From NCBI GenBank assembly GCA_016844745.1, contig JAERMQ010000012.1, forward strand, positions 1 to 63,524: 63,524 bases of DNA, written 5' to 3'. The DNA is from Ignavibacteria bacterium (GTDB lineage Bacteria > Bacteroidota > Ignavibacteria > Kapaibacteriales > UBA2268). This document shows positions 25,185 to 34,251 of the stretch, piece by piece (position 1 is the stretch's first letter; every line of letters begins with the position of its first letter). Under the pieces are notes generated by a model. The model was given only the letters and a program-made list of their open reading frames with translations. It was not told the DNA's origin and did not search any database. The translations under genes and the position numbers were made by a program.

Positions 25185-25466
25185 TTCTGCACTGGTAATC
25201 AAATATTAATATAACAATTGAAAGCCCGCATAGATATTAGTTATTTTGGACTTTGTTAGCTTTTGTTTCAATTTATTTTCTACCTGACAGTAAGAAAAAT
25301 AAATTACTCTCAAGGAGAGTTCTATAAAATTAGAATTATCATTCCTGCCGATACAGGAATCCCCTGCTGGAGCGGTTCTGTGGATTACTGAATTTACAGG
25401 AATGACAATTTTTAGAATCCTCTCAAATATTAATTATAACAAATTTTAAATTTTTCTAAGTATTTA
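25185..25466. repeat. Gap with a degenerate palindrome (ATTCCTGCCGATACAGGAAT)
   Basis: The roughly 400-base gap before dinB holds a palindrome from 25315 to 25433: GAGAGTTCTATAAAATTAGA on the left and its near complement ending CCTCTC on the right, with CATTCCTG/CAGGAATG inside. It is related to 29908-30150. No gene is seen. Confidence 0.65.
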
Positions 25467-25497
25467 TTTGATTTTTCGATAAATTCTTTTATTTTTG
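25467..25497 (+). promoter_or_regulatory. Bacteroidetes-type promoter of the DinB gene
   Basis: TTTG at 25467-25470, a 19-base spacer and TATTTTTG at 25490-25497 match the TTTG-N19-TAnnTTTG primary-sigma consensus of Bacteroidetes. It predicts a start near 25503 and a 5' leader of about 85 bases to the ATG at 25591. Confidence 0.55.
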
Positions 25498-25590
25498 CAC
25501 TATATAAATTATTTTTATATATAGTAGAAAAAAATAATTTTTGATAAGACTGAAATCTAAAATTATTAAATCTAAAATAAAGGAGTAAAT

Positions 25591-26091
25591 ATGTACACAT
25601 CAATCAGCGACTTCAGGGAGGATTGGCAAAACGAAGCAGAACTGACTCTGAAAATTTTCGAGAAGCTGACTGACGAAACTCTAAGCGTAAAAATCCATCC
25701 GAGCGTGCGAACTCTTGGCAGATTAGCTCAACATTTAACATTATCGATATCTGAAATGCTCGGTACAAGCGGAGTCGATATTGAAACTCCAACCGCAGAA
25801 GATGTTAAAACATTAACCGTTGCAGGTATTATTACCGATTACAAGAAGTTTACTACGATGGTCATCGATATAATCGGCAACCATTACAACGACGGTAATC
25901 TTAATGATGAAATTAAAATGTACGGGGAGCTCTGGAAGCGAAAGGATGTTCTTTACGGATTAATTAAACACCAGATTCATCACCGCGCCCAGATGACCGT
26001 TATTATGCGTCAGGTTGGATTGCAGGTTGTTGGTATCTATGGTCCGACCCGCGAGGAATGGGAGCAATTCAAAATCCCTGCTGAAGAGTGA
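25591..26091 (+). CDS. DinB-family protein
   Basis: 166 residues forming a four-helix DinB/YfiT-like fold. The metal ligands fit: His in LAQHLTLSISEM, and the pair in LIKHQIHHRAQMTVIMRQ. The ending GIYGPTREEW is typical of Bacteroidetes DinB proteins. The family includes metal-dependent hydrolases and thiol transferases; the reaction is not known here. A start with AAAGGAG about 7 bases upstream, its own promoter and a downstream terminator make it a monocistronic unit. Confidence 0.85.
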   Translation: MYTSISDFREDWQNEAELTLKIFEKLTDETLSVKIHPSVRTLGRLAQHLTLSISEMLGTSGVDIETPTAEDVKTLTVAGIITDYKKFTTMVIDIIGNHYNDGNLNDEIKMYGELWKRKDVLYGLIKHQIHHRAQMTVIMRQVGLQVVGIYGPTREEWEQFKIPAEE

Positions 26092-26159
26092 TAAAATAAT
26101 TTCTTTTTGAATTATTAAATTATGATATAAAAAAGCAACTAAAATTCAAATAAAATTAT

Positions 26160-26201
26160 AACCCCTTATTCCACTCAAATATTGGAATAAGGGGTTTCTT
26201 A
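26160..26201. terminator. Rho-independent terminator of the DinB gene
   Basis: AACCCCTTATTCCA and TGGAATAAGGGGTT form a perfect 14-base stem with a nine-base loop, followed by TCTTAT. It lies between converging transcripts and probably works in both directions. Confidence 0.85.
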
Positions 26202-26230
26202 TATTAAAGAAGGAATTAAACTATTATTCT

Positions 26231-28402
26231 CTATCTTTTTGCCCCGTGACATTTGTAACAAAGCTTACTACCAATGAATTTATCGATTCCTCCCGGATGA
26301 ATAAAATCAATTTCACCTTTCTCATTCATGGTATTTACCTGACCGTTCGGAGCCTTCTGTTCTATTATTGAATGGCAGATATTGCAATCGGAGGATAGCA
26401 CTTTGCCTTCAGGGGTCTTATGATTACCATCGTGGCAACGGAAGCATCCGGGACTATAAAGATGTCCGATATTATTAGGAAATTTTCGCCAGGAAACACC
26501 GTTTTCCGGGAAATAATTACGGAGGTATATCTTATTAAGTTGGTCTATCGTACTAAGTATGGAACTCTTTTTTTCTCTCAATACAAGGGGGTAATTATTA
26601 TCGTAAAATTTCCAGATGAAGTTTTTAATGTCATTATAAGCAGTCATCCTGCTTGTTGCGTGCCCTTCGAGTGCCTGGACAGATAAATTTTTAATATAAG
26701 GAATAGTGCGGTCGATTTTACCAAGAGACATGTATGTATTAACAATTTTATTCGGTTGATAGAAAACGTGGGATTGCCTGTTATGGCAGTCCATACAATC
26801 CATAATACGGAAATTCTGTTCTTTAAGCGAATCATCGGGAATTTTTACTTCCGAATCGCGATAAATTATTTCCTTTCCGGTTTGAAGGTTCCTGGATTTA
26901 ATCACCGGAATACTCATTCGCTCTTTATCGGAAGCATAATAAGCAACTTCATTGGTCATAATCATATGCCAGTGAATACCGGCATTATTACCCAATTCCT
27001 GAGTTCCTCCCCCGATTTTTATATGCATTGCTAACTTTGTTTCCGTATTCTTTTCATCGCTTGTAAAGAAGTCAAAAACCATTTTTTTCTCACTATAAAA
27101 CTGCCTTATCCAATGGCACTGTTCGCAGGTTTGTTCGTTTGGTCGAAGATTTGTAATTGGGGTAGGAATAGGTTTTGGAAATTTATTGAAAAACGTCGAA
27201 TATACCTGGGATATACCGGAAAGTTTACTTTTTTCCGACCAGCTTGCGTTAGGATTTATATGGCATTTAACACAACCAACACGGGAATGCGGGGAATCCA
27301 TATAAGCAGTATAAACCGGTTCCATAACCTTATGGCATGTATTACCGCAGAAATCCTCAGTATTTGTATAATCGTATGCTTTCATTGTACCAATAACCGA
27401 AAAAGCCGCCATAGTTGCTGCTCCAACTACGAAGAATAAAGTTGCTACCTGATGCTTTGTATTGTTCAAATCTATTATCGGGAGCTTTCTTTCATGCCCC
27501 TTATCGATAAGCAATTTCCTGTTTTCAATGAACATACCAATTATTACAAGTAAGATTCCTAATAACATAATCGAGGGCACTAAAACGAATGTGATTATAC
27601 CCATGTATGCTTTGGTATATTGCGAGAAAAAGTCCAGCACCAATAAAAATAATGTTACCAGCGAACCGATAATGGCTGTAAATGTACCTGAAACAGTAAG
27701 AGGATTGTAGAACACGATTGGTAAAAGTCTTTTACGTTTGCCCGATTGAAGTCTGTCTAAAGCATATTCGTCAATATCCGTATCGGTATCCTGGGTAAGA
27801 TGCCAGCCATTCAACATTGAATGAAATAATTCGCTAACGGTATGACCCGTTGTACCAAGATAGATATGAGCCAGCATAAAAACACTAAGGAAGAATCCGA
27901 CTACTATATGAAGGATTGCCATAGGCCAAATTCCACCCATTCCTAAGAATTCATCCGGCGATAATTCCGGGAACAGCATAAGCCAGCCGGTAAGAATTAT
28001 AACCGGCATCATAATCCCCATAACGCCAATGTATGCTAATTGCTGCATAGGATTGAATTTATGATTTACCGCAGGATGGAATGGCTTCTCCTCACCGCTG
28101 AAGATTCCAAGCAAATAATATCTCGTTTGCATGCGGATGCTGCCGATAAGCCCGCGAAATTTCGGAATGTAATTTTTATAATTTCCGGAAAATAAAGATT
28201 TGATAATATAAAATAAATAGACAACACTAAGCAATATACCTGCTGTATTATGCGCAAACATCGAAATCTGAAATGATACAAAAATCGAATTAGCTTCCGA
28301 ATAATGAAGACTAATCCCGGATACAATCAGAACCAAAAACAGAAAAGCGTTAAGCCAATGCCAGAATCTAACCCAAAACGGATACAACATTATTTTCTTC
28401 AT
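26231..28402 (-). CDS. Fused di-haem cytochrome b / seven-haem cytochrome c
   Basis: The start at 28402 gives MKKIMLYPFWVRFWHWLNA, with TAATG coupling to the upstream gene; an earlier in-frame ATG at 28429 adds nine residues. ~723 residues. The first ~330 are a membrane cytochrome b561/HydC-like domain with several helices and conserved His (RFWHWLNAF, FAHNTAG, AILHIVVGFF, LAHIYLG). After another helix come seven CxxCH haem sites: CGNTCH, CVKCH, CEQCH, CMDCH, CFRCH, CNICH and CYKCH. It is likely an electron link between menaquinol and periplasmic haems. Such a fusion is unusual. Confidence 0.88.
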   Translation of the reverse strand: MKKIMLYPFWVRFWHWLNAFLFLVLIVSGISLHYSEANSIFVSFQISMFAHNTAGILLSVVYLFYIIKSLFSGNYKNYIPKFRGLIGSIRMQTRYYLLGIFSGEEKPFHPAVNHKFNPMQQLAYIGVMGIMMPVIILTGWLMLFPELSPDEFLGMGGIWPMAILHIVVGFFLSVFMLAHIYLGTTGHTVSELFHSMLNGWHLTQDTDTDIDEYALDRLQSGKRKRLLPIVFYNPLTVSGTFTAIIGSLVTLFLLVLDFFSQYTKAYMGIITFVLVPSIMLLGILLVIIGMFIENRKLLIDKGHERKLPIIDLNNTKHQVATLFFVVGAATMAAFSVIGTMKAYDYTNTEDFCGNTCHKVMEPVYTAYMDSPHSRVGCVKCHINPNASWSEKSKLSGISQVYSTFFNKFPKPIPTPITNLRPNEQTCEQCHWIRQFYSEKKMVFDFFTSDEKNTETKLAMHIKIGGGTQELGNNAGIHWHMIMTNEVAYYASDKERMSIPVIKSRNLQTGKEIIYRDSEVKIPDDSLKEQNFRIMDCMDCHNRQSHVFYQPNKIVNTYMSLGKIDRTIPYIKNLSVQALEGHATSRMTAYNDIKNFIWKFYDNNYPLVLREKKSSILSTIDQLNKIYLRNYFPENGVSWRKFPNNIGHLYSPGCFRCHDGNHKTPEGKVLSSDCNICHSIIEQKAPNGQVNTMNEKGEIDFIHPGGIDKFIGSKLCYKCHGAKR

Positions 28403-29856
28403 TATTTTCCCCCTCTTTTGAAGTACCATCTTAATAAACCGTGAAAACCTGCGCCGAACATTACTAATGCTGCTATAACGATGCTCATTGTTTCCAGGAG
28501 GACATTCCTGGTAGAGCCTACAACGTAAGCATTGCTAAGAAGAACCCCATTAATCCAACCGAATTTCTCGCGTGAGGTCTGCTTCTCATGCTTATAAAGC
28601 TTAGCCATTAATACTGAATTCTGGGTATGACACTCTTCGCATTTTTTTATAGTTTTCTCAGGTGGTAAGATATTATGAGACAGGTTTGGCGGAGCATAGG
28701 ATGAATGGCAATCAACACATCGAACCGTCTCCCAGTGCGATGCTTTGTTGGGCAGCCAATCATGAGCCTTCGCAACGGTATTGAGCTTATATTTCTTCAT
28801 TAATTTTTCATCGGCGTGGCAGGCAATACAGAATACCATTTTATTCCGGACTACCGTGCTGTGTTTAATATGACTTTCCTCGAAGACTCTCGGCGGGACA
28901 TCGGGCAAAGGTTTTATATCATGCTCACCGTGACAGTAGGTGCAGCCAGGTGCATCAGGATTGTACTTCATAAGTGCTGTACCGTGAATGCTGCTCGTAT
29001 ATTCCATGGAAATAGAAACATGGCACTTGCCGCATAGCTTCGGTACGTTAAATTGATTGATTTTTGATTCCGCAGCTTCGGCTTTTTGAAGATTATGTGC
29101 TCCATGGCAATCAATACAGGTTGCAGCTTCCTTTTTTCCTTTCAGGATTGCCGAACCGTGTACACTCGACTCATATTTGACGAGTGTTTTAGCGAAAGTA
29201 CTCTTCACATTCGGATTATTCAAGTGACAATCTAAACATAGCCGCTCCTGGTTAAGTTTTAGCTGAGCTTCCGGAAGGTCATAACCCTTCGTAACAGCTT
29301 TACTATGGCAATAAATACAGGTTGGTACGGTTTCATTCTTCTTGCTTTCGGCAAAGTGATGTTCCGATTTGGCTTGCTCATCAGCTTCTTCTTTATGACA
29401 TGCACCGCAGGAAACAGTCAGTTTTGTACGATAGAACCTTGAAGATGGATTTTTAGGCGATACGACATCGTGTTTACCGTGACAATTTTTACAATTTGCA
29501 GTTACTTCGCCTGGCTTACCTATGTTTTTTGCCATTGTTGGGTGGTATGGGTGACGTTCAGCAACGTTTTTATGACAATTGATACAATTAATCGGTTCGA
29601 TTTTTTCCTTATGGGGTACAGCATCAGCATCAAACTTTTCATGACAATCCACGCATTTTAATTTTGCATGTGGGGAACGTGCGAGTACGAATTTCTTCAC
29701 AGTTAGCGAAATTGTCTTTCCATTTTTATCCATAGTTATTGCAGGGTCACTATGGCACTCAAGACACGCATCGTTGCTTTGGCTGAATGTTTTAGCCGCG
29801 GAAAAGAAAATTGTGAAGAAAATCACAGTAATGAATTTAACTAATCTCATTTTCAT
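28402..29856 (-). CDS. Thirteen-haem cytochrome c, membrane-anchored
   Basis: The start at 29856 (MKMRLVKF) leads a signal peptide (FITVIFFTIFFSAAKTFS); the earlier ATG at 29961 would add 35 residues with no export signal. About 484 residues with 13 CxxCH motifs, the first in ACLECHSD and the last in KKCEECHTQ. Distal His residues recur before many motifs (for example AERHPYHP and VHGSAILKG). A C-terminal helix (SIVIAALVMFGAGFHGLL) anchors it. It resembles multihaem proteins of NrfA-type or extracellular-electron-transfer complexes but no catalytic motif is recognised. It is first in a two-gene operon with the cytochrome b fusion. Confidence 0.88.
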   Translation of the reverse strand: MKMRLVKFITVIFFTIFFSAAKTFSQSNDACLECHSDPAITMDKNGKTISLTVKKFVLARSPHAKLKCVDCHEKFDADAVPHKEKIEPINCINCHKNVAERHPYHPTMAKNIGKPGEVTANCKNCHGKHDVVSPKNPSSRFYRTKLTVSCGACHKEEADEQAKSEHHFAESKKNETVPTCIYCHSKAVTKGYDLPEAQLKLNQERLCLDCHLNNPNVKSTFAKTLVKYESSVHGSAILKGKKEAATCIDCHGAHNLQKAEAAESKINQFNVPKLCGKCHVSISMEYTSSIHGTALMKYNPDAPGCTYCHGEHDIKPLPDVPPRVFEESHIKHSTVVRNKMVFCIACHADEKLMKKYKLNTVAKAHDWLPNKASHWETVRCVDCHSSYAPPNLSHNILPPEKTIKKCEECHTQNSVLMAKLYKHEKQTSREKFGWINGVLLSNAYVVGSTRNVLLETMSIVIAALVMFGAGFHGLLRWYFKRGGK

Positions 29857-29907
29857 ATTTCTATAAATCACAAAAAAAATTAATTGATGTATAATATAAT
29901 TTAAGAT

Positions 29908-30150
29908 GCTTCTAAAAACTACCGAATTGTCAATCCTGCCGATGCAGGAATCCCCTCCCATAACAATTCAGGAGATTCCTGCATTCGAGGCTGTGTAAAA
30001 ACTTTCAAAGAAGGAATAATGTCATTCTGAACGAAGTGAAGAATCCAGAAGCCGCATTGGGACTGGATTCTTCACTTCGTTCAGAATGACATTCTATTTG
30101 ACTTTTCACACAACCTCATTCGGTGGAATGACTTTTTTAGAACTACCTTT
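29908..30150. repeat. Nested palindromes (outer CTAAAAACTACCGAATTGTC, inner REP-like)
   Basis: The outer arms begin with CTAAAAACTACCGAATTGTC and end in its rough complement near 30145 (GAATGACTTTTTTAGAACTA). An intermediate CTGTGTAAAAACTTTC / GACTTTTCACACAA pair lies within. The core is a perfect 28-base-arm REP-like hairpin at 30021-30090. One palindrome appears inserted into another. Confidence 0.8.
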
Positions 30151-30590
30151 TAATTAATGACCTAATCTCAAATTTAACATCGAACCTAAAAATATTTATC
30201 ATAAGAAATTTGCATTTTTTTCAACAAATCAATCAACAAAAATATTTTTCCCAAAAAACTGAGATTTAATCTATTTTGGTTATATTGGTACTTGTACCGG
30301 CAATACAAATTACTACCAAAATTATTATATATCTCTAATACCAAATTAAATAAATTTCATATAAATTGGAAAGAAAACTCGGATTTTATACCAACAAATT
30401 GTGGTTATTTATTCATTTTTCACAGTTTGTACACAATTTGTTGTAATTTACAGAACAAACTTAATCCGACATCATGAATTGAAAAAAATAATTTGTCTTT
30501 AATCGGATTTTTCAATTTTATTTATTTTTAAAATGATAAGAGCTTATTATTCTAAGACTCGATTGAGGGATAATTATCAGGCTTAAAAAT
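30151..30590. other. AT-rich gap without a gene
   Basis: About 440 bases between the nested palindrome and the response regulator. Nothing recognisable except AT-rich runs; a 61-residue open frame here has no ribosome binding site and no familiar sequence. Confidence 0.5.
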
Positions 30591-31202
30591 CTACTTTTTG
30601 CCTCTAAGAAGCATTTTTTTAATAGATTCTATACTCTTCTTTTCTGCTTCATTGTATTGCTGAATAGTTTTTTCGGGAGCCGCGGCAGTACTTTGTGCAT
30701 CGCTGGGTTTCTTTGTTTCGGCTTCGAATCCGCCTTTTATATGGGCTTCGAAATCAAATTCTTCGTCGTCCTCGCTACCTTCCATCGAACCTTCGAAGGC
30801 TTCTCCTTTGGCTATAGCTTCCAATTTATCTTTACCGAATACTGCAACCAATTTTTCATAAACTGTTGACCTTGTAAAAGGTTTGGAAATAAATCCCGCT
30901 GACCCGCTTTTAACGGCAATAGTAAGATTTTCGATATCCGATAAAGCAGATACCATTAAGACAGGAATTCCTTTGGTTAATTTTATGGATTTCAGGATAC
31001 GTAAAGATAAATGTCCGGATAATTCCGGCATTAAAATATCACAGATAATAAGATCGGGTGTATTCTCAACTGCAAGACCAATGCCGTCGAATCCATTGGC
31101 AGCCAGGATTACTTTTTTAAAGCCATAACTCTGCAAAGTCTTCGAGAGTATTCTCTGCATCCAGACATCGTCGTCGATTATTAAAACACTATATTCAACC
31201 AT
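30591..31202 (-). CDS. Response regulator, single receiver with acidic tail
   Basis: 203 residues. The receiver (1-120) has Asp10-12, phosphoacceptor Asp55 in LIICDILMPELSG and Lys107 in ISKPFT. The last 80 residues are charged and low-complexity (EGSEDDEEFDFEAHI) ending in a basic helix (KKSIESIKKMLLRGKK), with no DNA-binding domain. It lies 15 bases from csrA on the same strand, so it probably belongs to a flagellar or motility regulatory operon with csrA and fliW. Confidence 0.85.
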   Translation of the reverse strand: MVEYSVLIIDDDVWMQRILSKTLQSYGFKKVILAANGFDGIGLAVENTPDLIICDILMPELSGHLSLRILKSIKLTKGIPVLMVSALSDIENLTIAVKSGSAGFISKPFTRSTVYEKLVAVFGKDKLEAIAKGEAFEGSMEGSEDDEEFDFEAHIKGGFEAETKKPSDAQSTAAAPEKTIQQYNEAEKKSIESIKKMLLRGKK

Positions 31203-31217
31203 AATACACCGAAATTA

Positions 31218-31532
31218 TTAAGAACCCACATTCTCTTCATCTTTGACCTGCAGGGAAAAAATCAAAGATGGCGCTTCTATTTGTTCGGAATTCTGATTTT
31301 CAAATTTCATTCCGGACTTAGAAAGAGCCGTTTTGAAAGCAGATAACTCTGTTTTGGCAGCGTTTCGATTCATCTCGATGATTTTATCGAAAACCTCCTT
31401 ACGGTGAATCGGGATTGTCTTCGGGGCTTCTATTCCCAGACGGACAGTTCCGCGGTCGAAACTCAGCACGGTTATTTTCACTGAGGAGCCTACCGTTATT
31501 ACTTCACCTATCTTCCTTGATAACACGAGCAT
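31218..31532 (-). CDS. csrA: Carbon storage regulator CsrA, with long tail
   Basis: The first 60 residues are CsrA: MLVLSRKIGEVITVG, VKITVLSFDRGTVRLGIEAP and PIHRKEV, with the Arg of the RNA-binding surface in place. CsrA binds GGA motifs in mRNA leaders to block or activate translation, including that of flagellin. The protein is 104 residues, about 40 longer than typical; the extra tail (residues ~62-104) is polar and has no known domain. FliW is encoded upstream in the same operon and should antagonise it. Confidence 0.93.
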   Translation of the reverse strand: MLVLSRKIGEVITVGSSVKITVLSFDRGTVRLGIEAPKTIPIHRKEVFDKIIEMNRNAAKTELSAFKTALSKSGMKFENQNSEQIEAPSLIFSLQVKDEENVGS

Positions 31533-31613
31533 CTGTGTCTTTCCCTATGTCAAATTCTTTAGAAAAAATACATTTTGTAATTAGCAAAAACCTTGCCGAT
31601 TCATACTACCTCA

Positions 31614-32036
31614 TTATTTTTTTTGTATTACATAATTAGGAGAATACCGGTCTGAAGGTAGTATTACCTGCTGCCCAACCTGTTCAGGCACATCCAATAA
31701 TATAGGAGCCTTTAGGTTTGCAGTCATCAATCCACCTGCATCGGCTAAAGTTATTACAACAAATATAACATTTTTATTCACATCGAAAAACCTTCCCGGC
31801 TCATACGTTAAGTCAATAAACCATGGACTTAAAAGAGGAAATCCAATCTCGGGTTGCTCGATGGATAGCAGCCATTTGAAAGGTGCGGTATCTTCATCAC
31901 TAATCAATACGAATTCCCTTAAATCTTCAAATCCTAGAATACCGTTATCAAAACGGAATATATGTTCCGTGTTAACTTCCAATTCACCGAATTGACCTGT
32001 TTTAATTACCTTCGTATTTTTCACTTCTGCTTCCAT
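31614..32036 (-). CDS. fliW: Flagellar assembly factor FliW
   Basis: 140 residues: LEVNTEHIFRFDNGILGFED, then LISDEDTAPFKWLLSIEQPE, FPLLSPW and VVITLADAGGLMTANLKAPI match the family. FliW binds CsrA (allosteric inhibition) and flagellin, linking flagellin synthesis to export. The gene lies directly upstream of csrA on the same strand. A candidate -7 element (CAAATATA on the plus strand at 32076-32083) is about 40 bases before its start. Confidence 0.92.
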   Translation of the reverse strand: MEAEVKNTKVIKTGQFGELEVNTEHIFRFDNGILGFEDLREFVLISDEDTAPFKWLLSIEQPEIGFPLLSPWFIDLTYEPGRFFDVNKNVIFVVITLADAGGLMTANLKAPILLDVPEQVGQQVILPSDRYSPNYVIQKK

Positions 32037-32075
32037 CTTTTAGTAAACCCATTATTAACTTACAGCACAAAATTA

Positions 32076-32083
32076 CAAATATA
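32076..32083 (-). promoter_or_regulatory. Possible -7 element for fliW-csrA
   Basis: Read on the minus strand the bases are TATATTTG, matching TAnnTTTG, about 40 bases ahead of the fliW ATG. No matching TTTG upstream was confirmed. Confidence 0.3.
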
Positions 32084-32189
32084 TGATATTATTTCATAAC
32101 AATTTAAAATTATTTCAGTTTATTAAGTGTTTCGTCGTTTAGGTTATTAGGAATAACCTATAAACCTTAATTCCTAACAGGCTATCAGC

Positions 32190-32948
32190 CTACAGCCTAT
32201 CAGCCTTTTGTTCATTCGAATAACCCTTATTAGATGGCGAATCCGAGGCTTTTTTCGTGATTGTTAATTCTACCCGCCTGTTATCGGATTTCCCTTGCCC
32301 GGTAGTGTTTTCCCTGATTGGTCTATTCGAACCGAAAGCCCTGATAGTTATATCATTTTCGTTTATTCCCCCGGATATTAATTTTTTAGCCACACTTATT
32401 GCCCTGCTGGCTGATAAATGCCAATTACTTTGGAATTTGCCTGTTTTTATTTTATCCGAATCCGTATGCCCATCAATTATAACCTGATATGAATTACCGG
32501 AAAATAACTGACAGAGGGAATCGAGAACGTCGGCTTTGCTAATCAGCAAATCGGAATGTCCGGATTTGAAAAGCAGTGGGTCGGAAATTAAAATAGTCAG
32601 GCTGTCTTTGCCGGTATTGATTCTTACCGTACCATCCCTGATAAATGTTTGCAGGGAACTTTTAAGCTGGCTATCGACAAGTGCCATAGGCATACTTGAA
32701 GTTTGGGGAAGAATCGGGTCCGGCAGTTTATTCTCAGGCTTTTCTACATTGCCGTTAGTCTTGCTGCTGAAATTAAAATATTGCGAGAAAGCTGCGGATA
32801 ATTTTTTATACTTGGATTCATCTACATGGGCAGATGCGTATAGAACAACAAATAGACCTAATAAAAGGGTAATTAAATCGGAGTAGGTTAATAAAAACCT
32901 GTCTGTTTGCGCCGCTCCCTGGCTATATTTTTCGTCCTTGTTCAGCAA
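32190..32948 (-). CDS. motB: Flagellar motor protein MotB
   Basis: 252 residues. A single membrane helix near the N-terminus carries the proton-path Asp24 in RFLLTYSDLITLLLGLFVV. The C-terminal OmpA-like peptidoglycan-binding domain is seen as VIIDGHTDSDKIKTGKFQSN, LSASRAISVAKKL and IRAFGSNRPI followed by SDNRRVELTI. MotA is not adjacent; it must be encoded elsewhere. Its position beside fliW and csrA agrees with motility. Confidence 0.85.
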   Translation of the reverse strand: MLNKDEKYSQGAAQTDRFLLTYSDLITLLLGLFVVLYASAHVDESKYKKLSAAFSQYFNFSSKTNGNVEKPENKLPDPILPQTSSMPMALVDSQLKSSLQTFIRDGTVRINTGKDSLTILISDPLLFKSGHSDLLISKADVLDSLCQLFSGNSYQVIIDGHTDSDKIKTGKFQSNWHLSASRAISVAKKLISGGINENDITIRAFGSNRPIRENTTGQGKSDNRRVELTITKKASDSPSNKGYSNEQKADRL

Positions 32949-33021
32949 ATTTTCAATTATTAAGTTTTAAGGATATTTCAAATTGTCTTTTAATATTCGT
33001 GACATATTTAAAAGTATTGAC

Positions 33022-33097
33022 ATGTCATTCGTAAGCGAAGTGAAGAATCCAGTCACAATACCGTTACTGGATTCTTCACTTCGTTTACGAATGACAT
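33022..33097. repeat. REP-like hairpin, third copy
   Basis: Perfect 32-base arms (33022-33053 and 33066-33097): ATGTCATTCGTAAGCGAAGT and its complement with a 12-base loop. The ~400-base gap between motB and the next gene contains only this and AT-rich sequence. Confidence 0.9.
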
Positions 33098-33350
33098 TCT
33101 TCTTTTTATAAACATTTCAATCATCATAATTACAAAAAACTAACTTTTCAACTATCCTCAATTAAAATCGCATTAATTACGATTAATTTTTATTTTCAAA
33201 TTTCGTGCCAATGCACGCAGACAATAGGAACGAATTACTTTAATTATTATTTTTTAATAATCTAATAATTAAATAATAATGCAAAATACAATTATCGGTT
33301 CATATTTCCAAATATTAAATGAAAAAATAATCATAATAATAGTTTAATAA

Positions 33351-33935
33351 CTACTCTTGCCTTTTTCGAAATATTATTTCCTTATCGGTTTGTTTAAATT
33401 CAATATCGAATAAATCAAAAACTGTTTTTCTTCCTATTATCATTTCTTCCGAATCAGGGTCTTGAAGCCATGCGAATGTGTTTACAAATGAATGTCCGTT
33501 AATATCAATTTTTTGTTCGCGCAATAAGAATGTAACATCGCCTCCGATTCCTTCTATTGTTTGAAGTGTTTCATGAAAACCCACTTCGAATCCAAGGCTT
33601 TTACCCATATTATAATCTATAGCTGAGATGTCAGCACCACTATCAATTAGCATATTCTGAATCTCAAAACTTTCATCCGGAAGAAAAAATTTAACAGGAT
33701 AAAAAGGCTCCCAGAGGTCCTTCCTCATGCTTTTAATTTTTAATGTCATAATCCGTAATTGTTGTGGATTTTTCGGTACGGTATGAGAGAAATATTCTAT
33801 ACCGGAATTTTTCATTTTATCGCGCATTTCCTGATAATTGTTCGCAATTTCTACAATTTTATCACCTGATATAGCGACAATTTTTCCCCAGTAAATCCGG
33901 TTGTCAAATATTTCTTTTTGCCAATCTGTTTTCAT
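33351..33935 (-). CDS. Retropepsin-like aspartyl protease, DUF5678-like N-terminus
   Basis: 194 residues. The C-terminal half has the retropepsin active site MLIDSGADISAID (Asp98-Ser-Gly), then VTFLLREQKIDING and MIIGRKTVFDLFDI, the usual second strand with an IIGR motif. The N-terminal ~55 residues (WGKIVAISGDKIVEIANN, then IEYFSHTVPKNP) resemble the small DUF5678 domain common in Bacteroidetes and cyanobacteria. No signal peptide. Likely a soluble dimeric protease of unknown target. Confidence 0.7.
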   Translation of the reverse strand: MKTDWQKEIFDNRIYWGKIVAISGDKIVEIANNYQEMRDKMKNSGIEYFSHTVPKNPQQLRIMTLKIKSMRKDLWEPFYPVKFFLPDESFEIQNMLIDSGADISAIDYNMGKSLGFEVGFHETLQTIEGIGGDVTFLLREQKIDINGHSFVNTFAWLQDPDSEEMIIGRKTVFDLFDIEFKQTDKEIIFRKRQE

Positions 33936-34251
33936 TTCGTTTTCCCTTAATTTGAAATATTATTAAATGACTTTTAATAATCAAATTTATTTTCAAATAA
34001 AAACATGAATAATTATTTTTCCCAATCAATGCAACTTTTTCGCTCCTTATGCTTCTATTACCTATAAGAGGATGTAAAATTAATATTGGCGCCGATGAAA
34101 ATTATTACAATCTAATTAACAAGGCTAAGAGGCTGTAGGCTGAAAAATTATGAATTATGAATGCTGAATGCTGAATTGAAATAAGTAGTAATCTTTTATA
34201 ACTTATAACTTGCATTTGACAGCCTAAATACCTAAATAAAAAAAGAATTAA
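33936..34251. repeat. Gap with low-complexity repeats, no gene
   Basis: About 315 bases. It holds AATGCTGAATGCTGAATT units near 34160 and TGCATTTGACAGCCTAAA-type spacers of the same kind as those upstream of tsaC and the lipoprotein. No coding signal. Confidence 0.55.

Noticed and set aside
30292..30477. 61-residue ORF in the AT-rich gap
   Set aside because: No ribosome binding site, no recognisable residues; typical chance frame.
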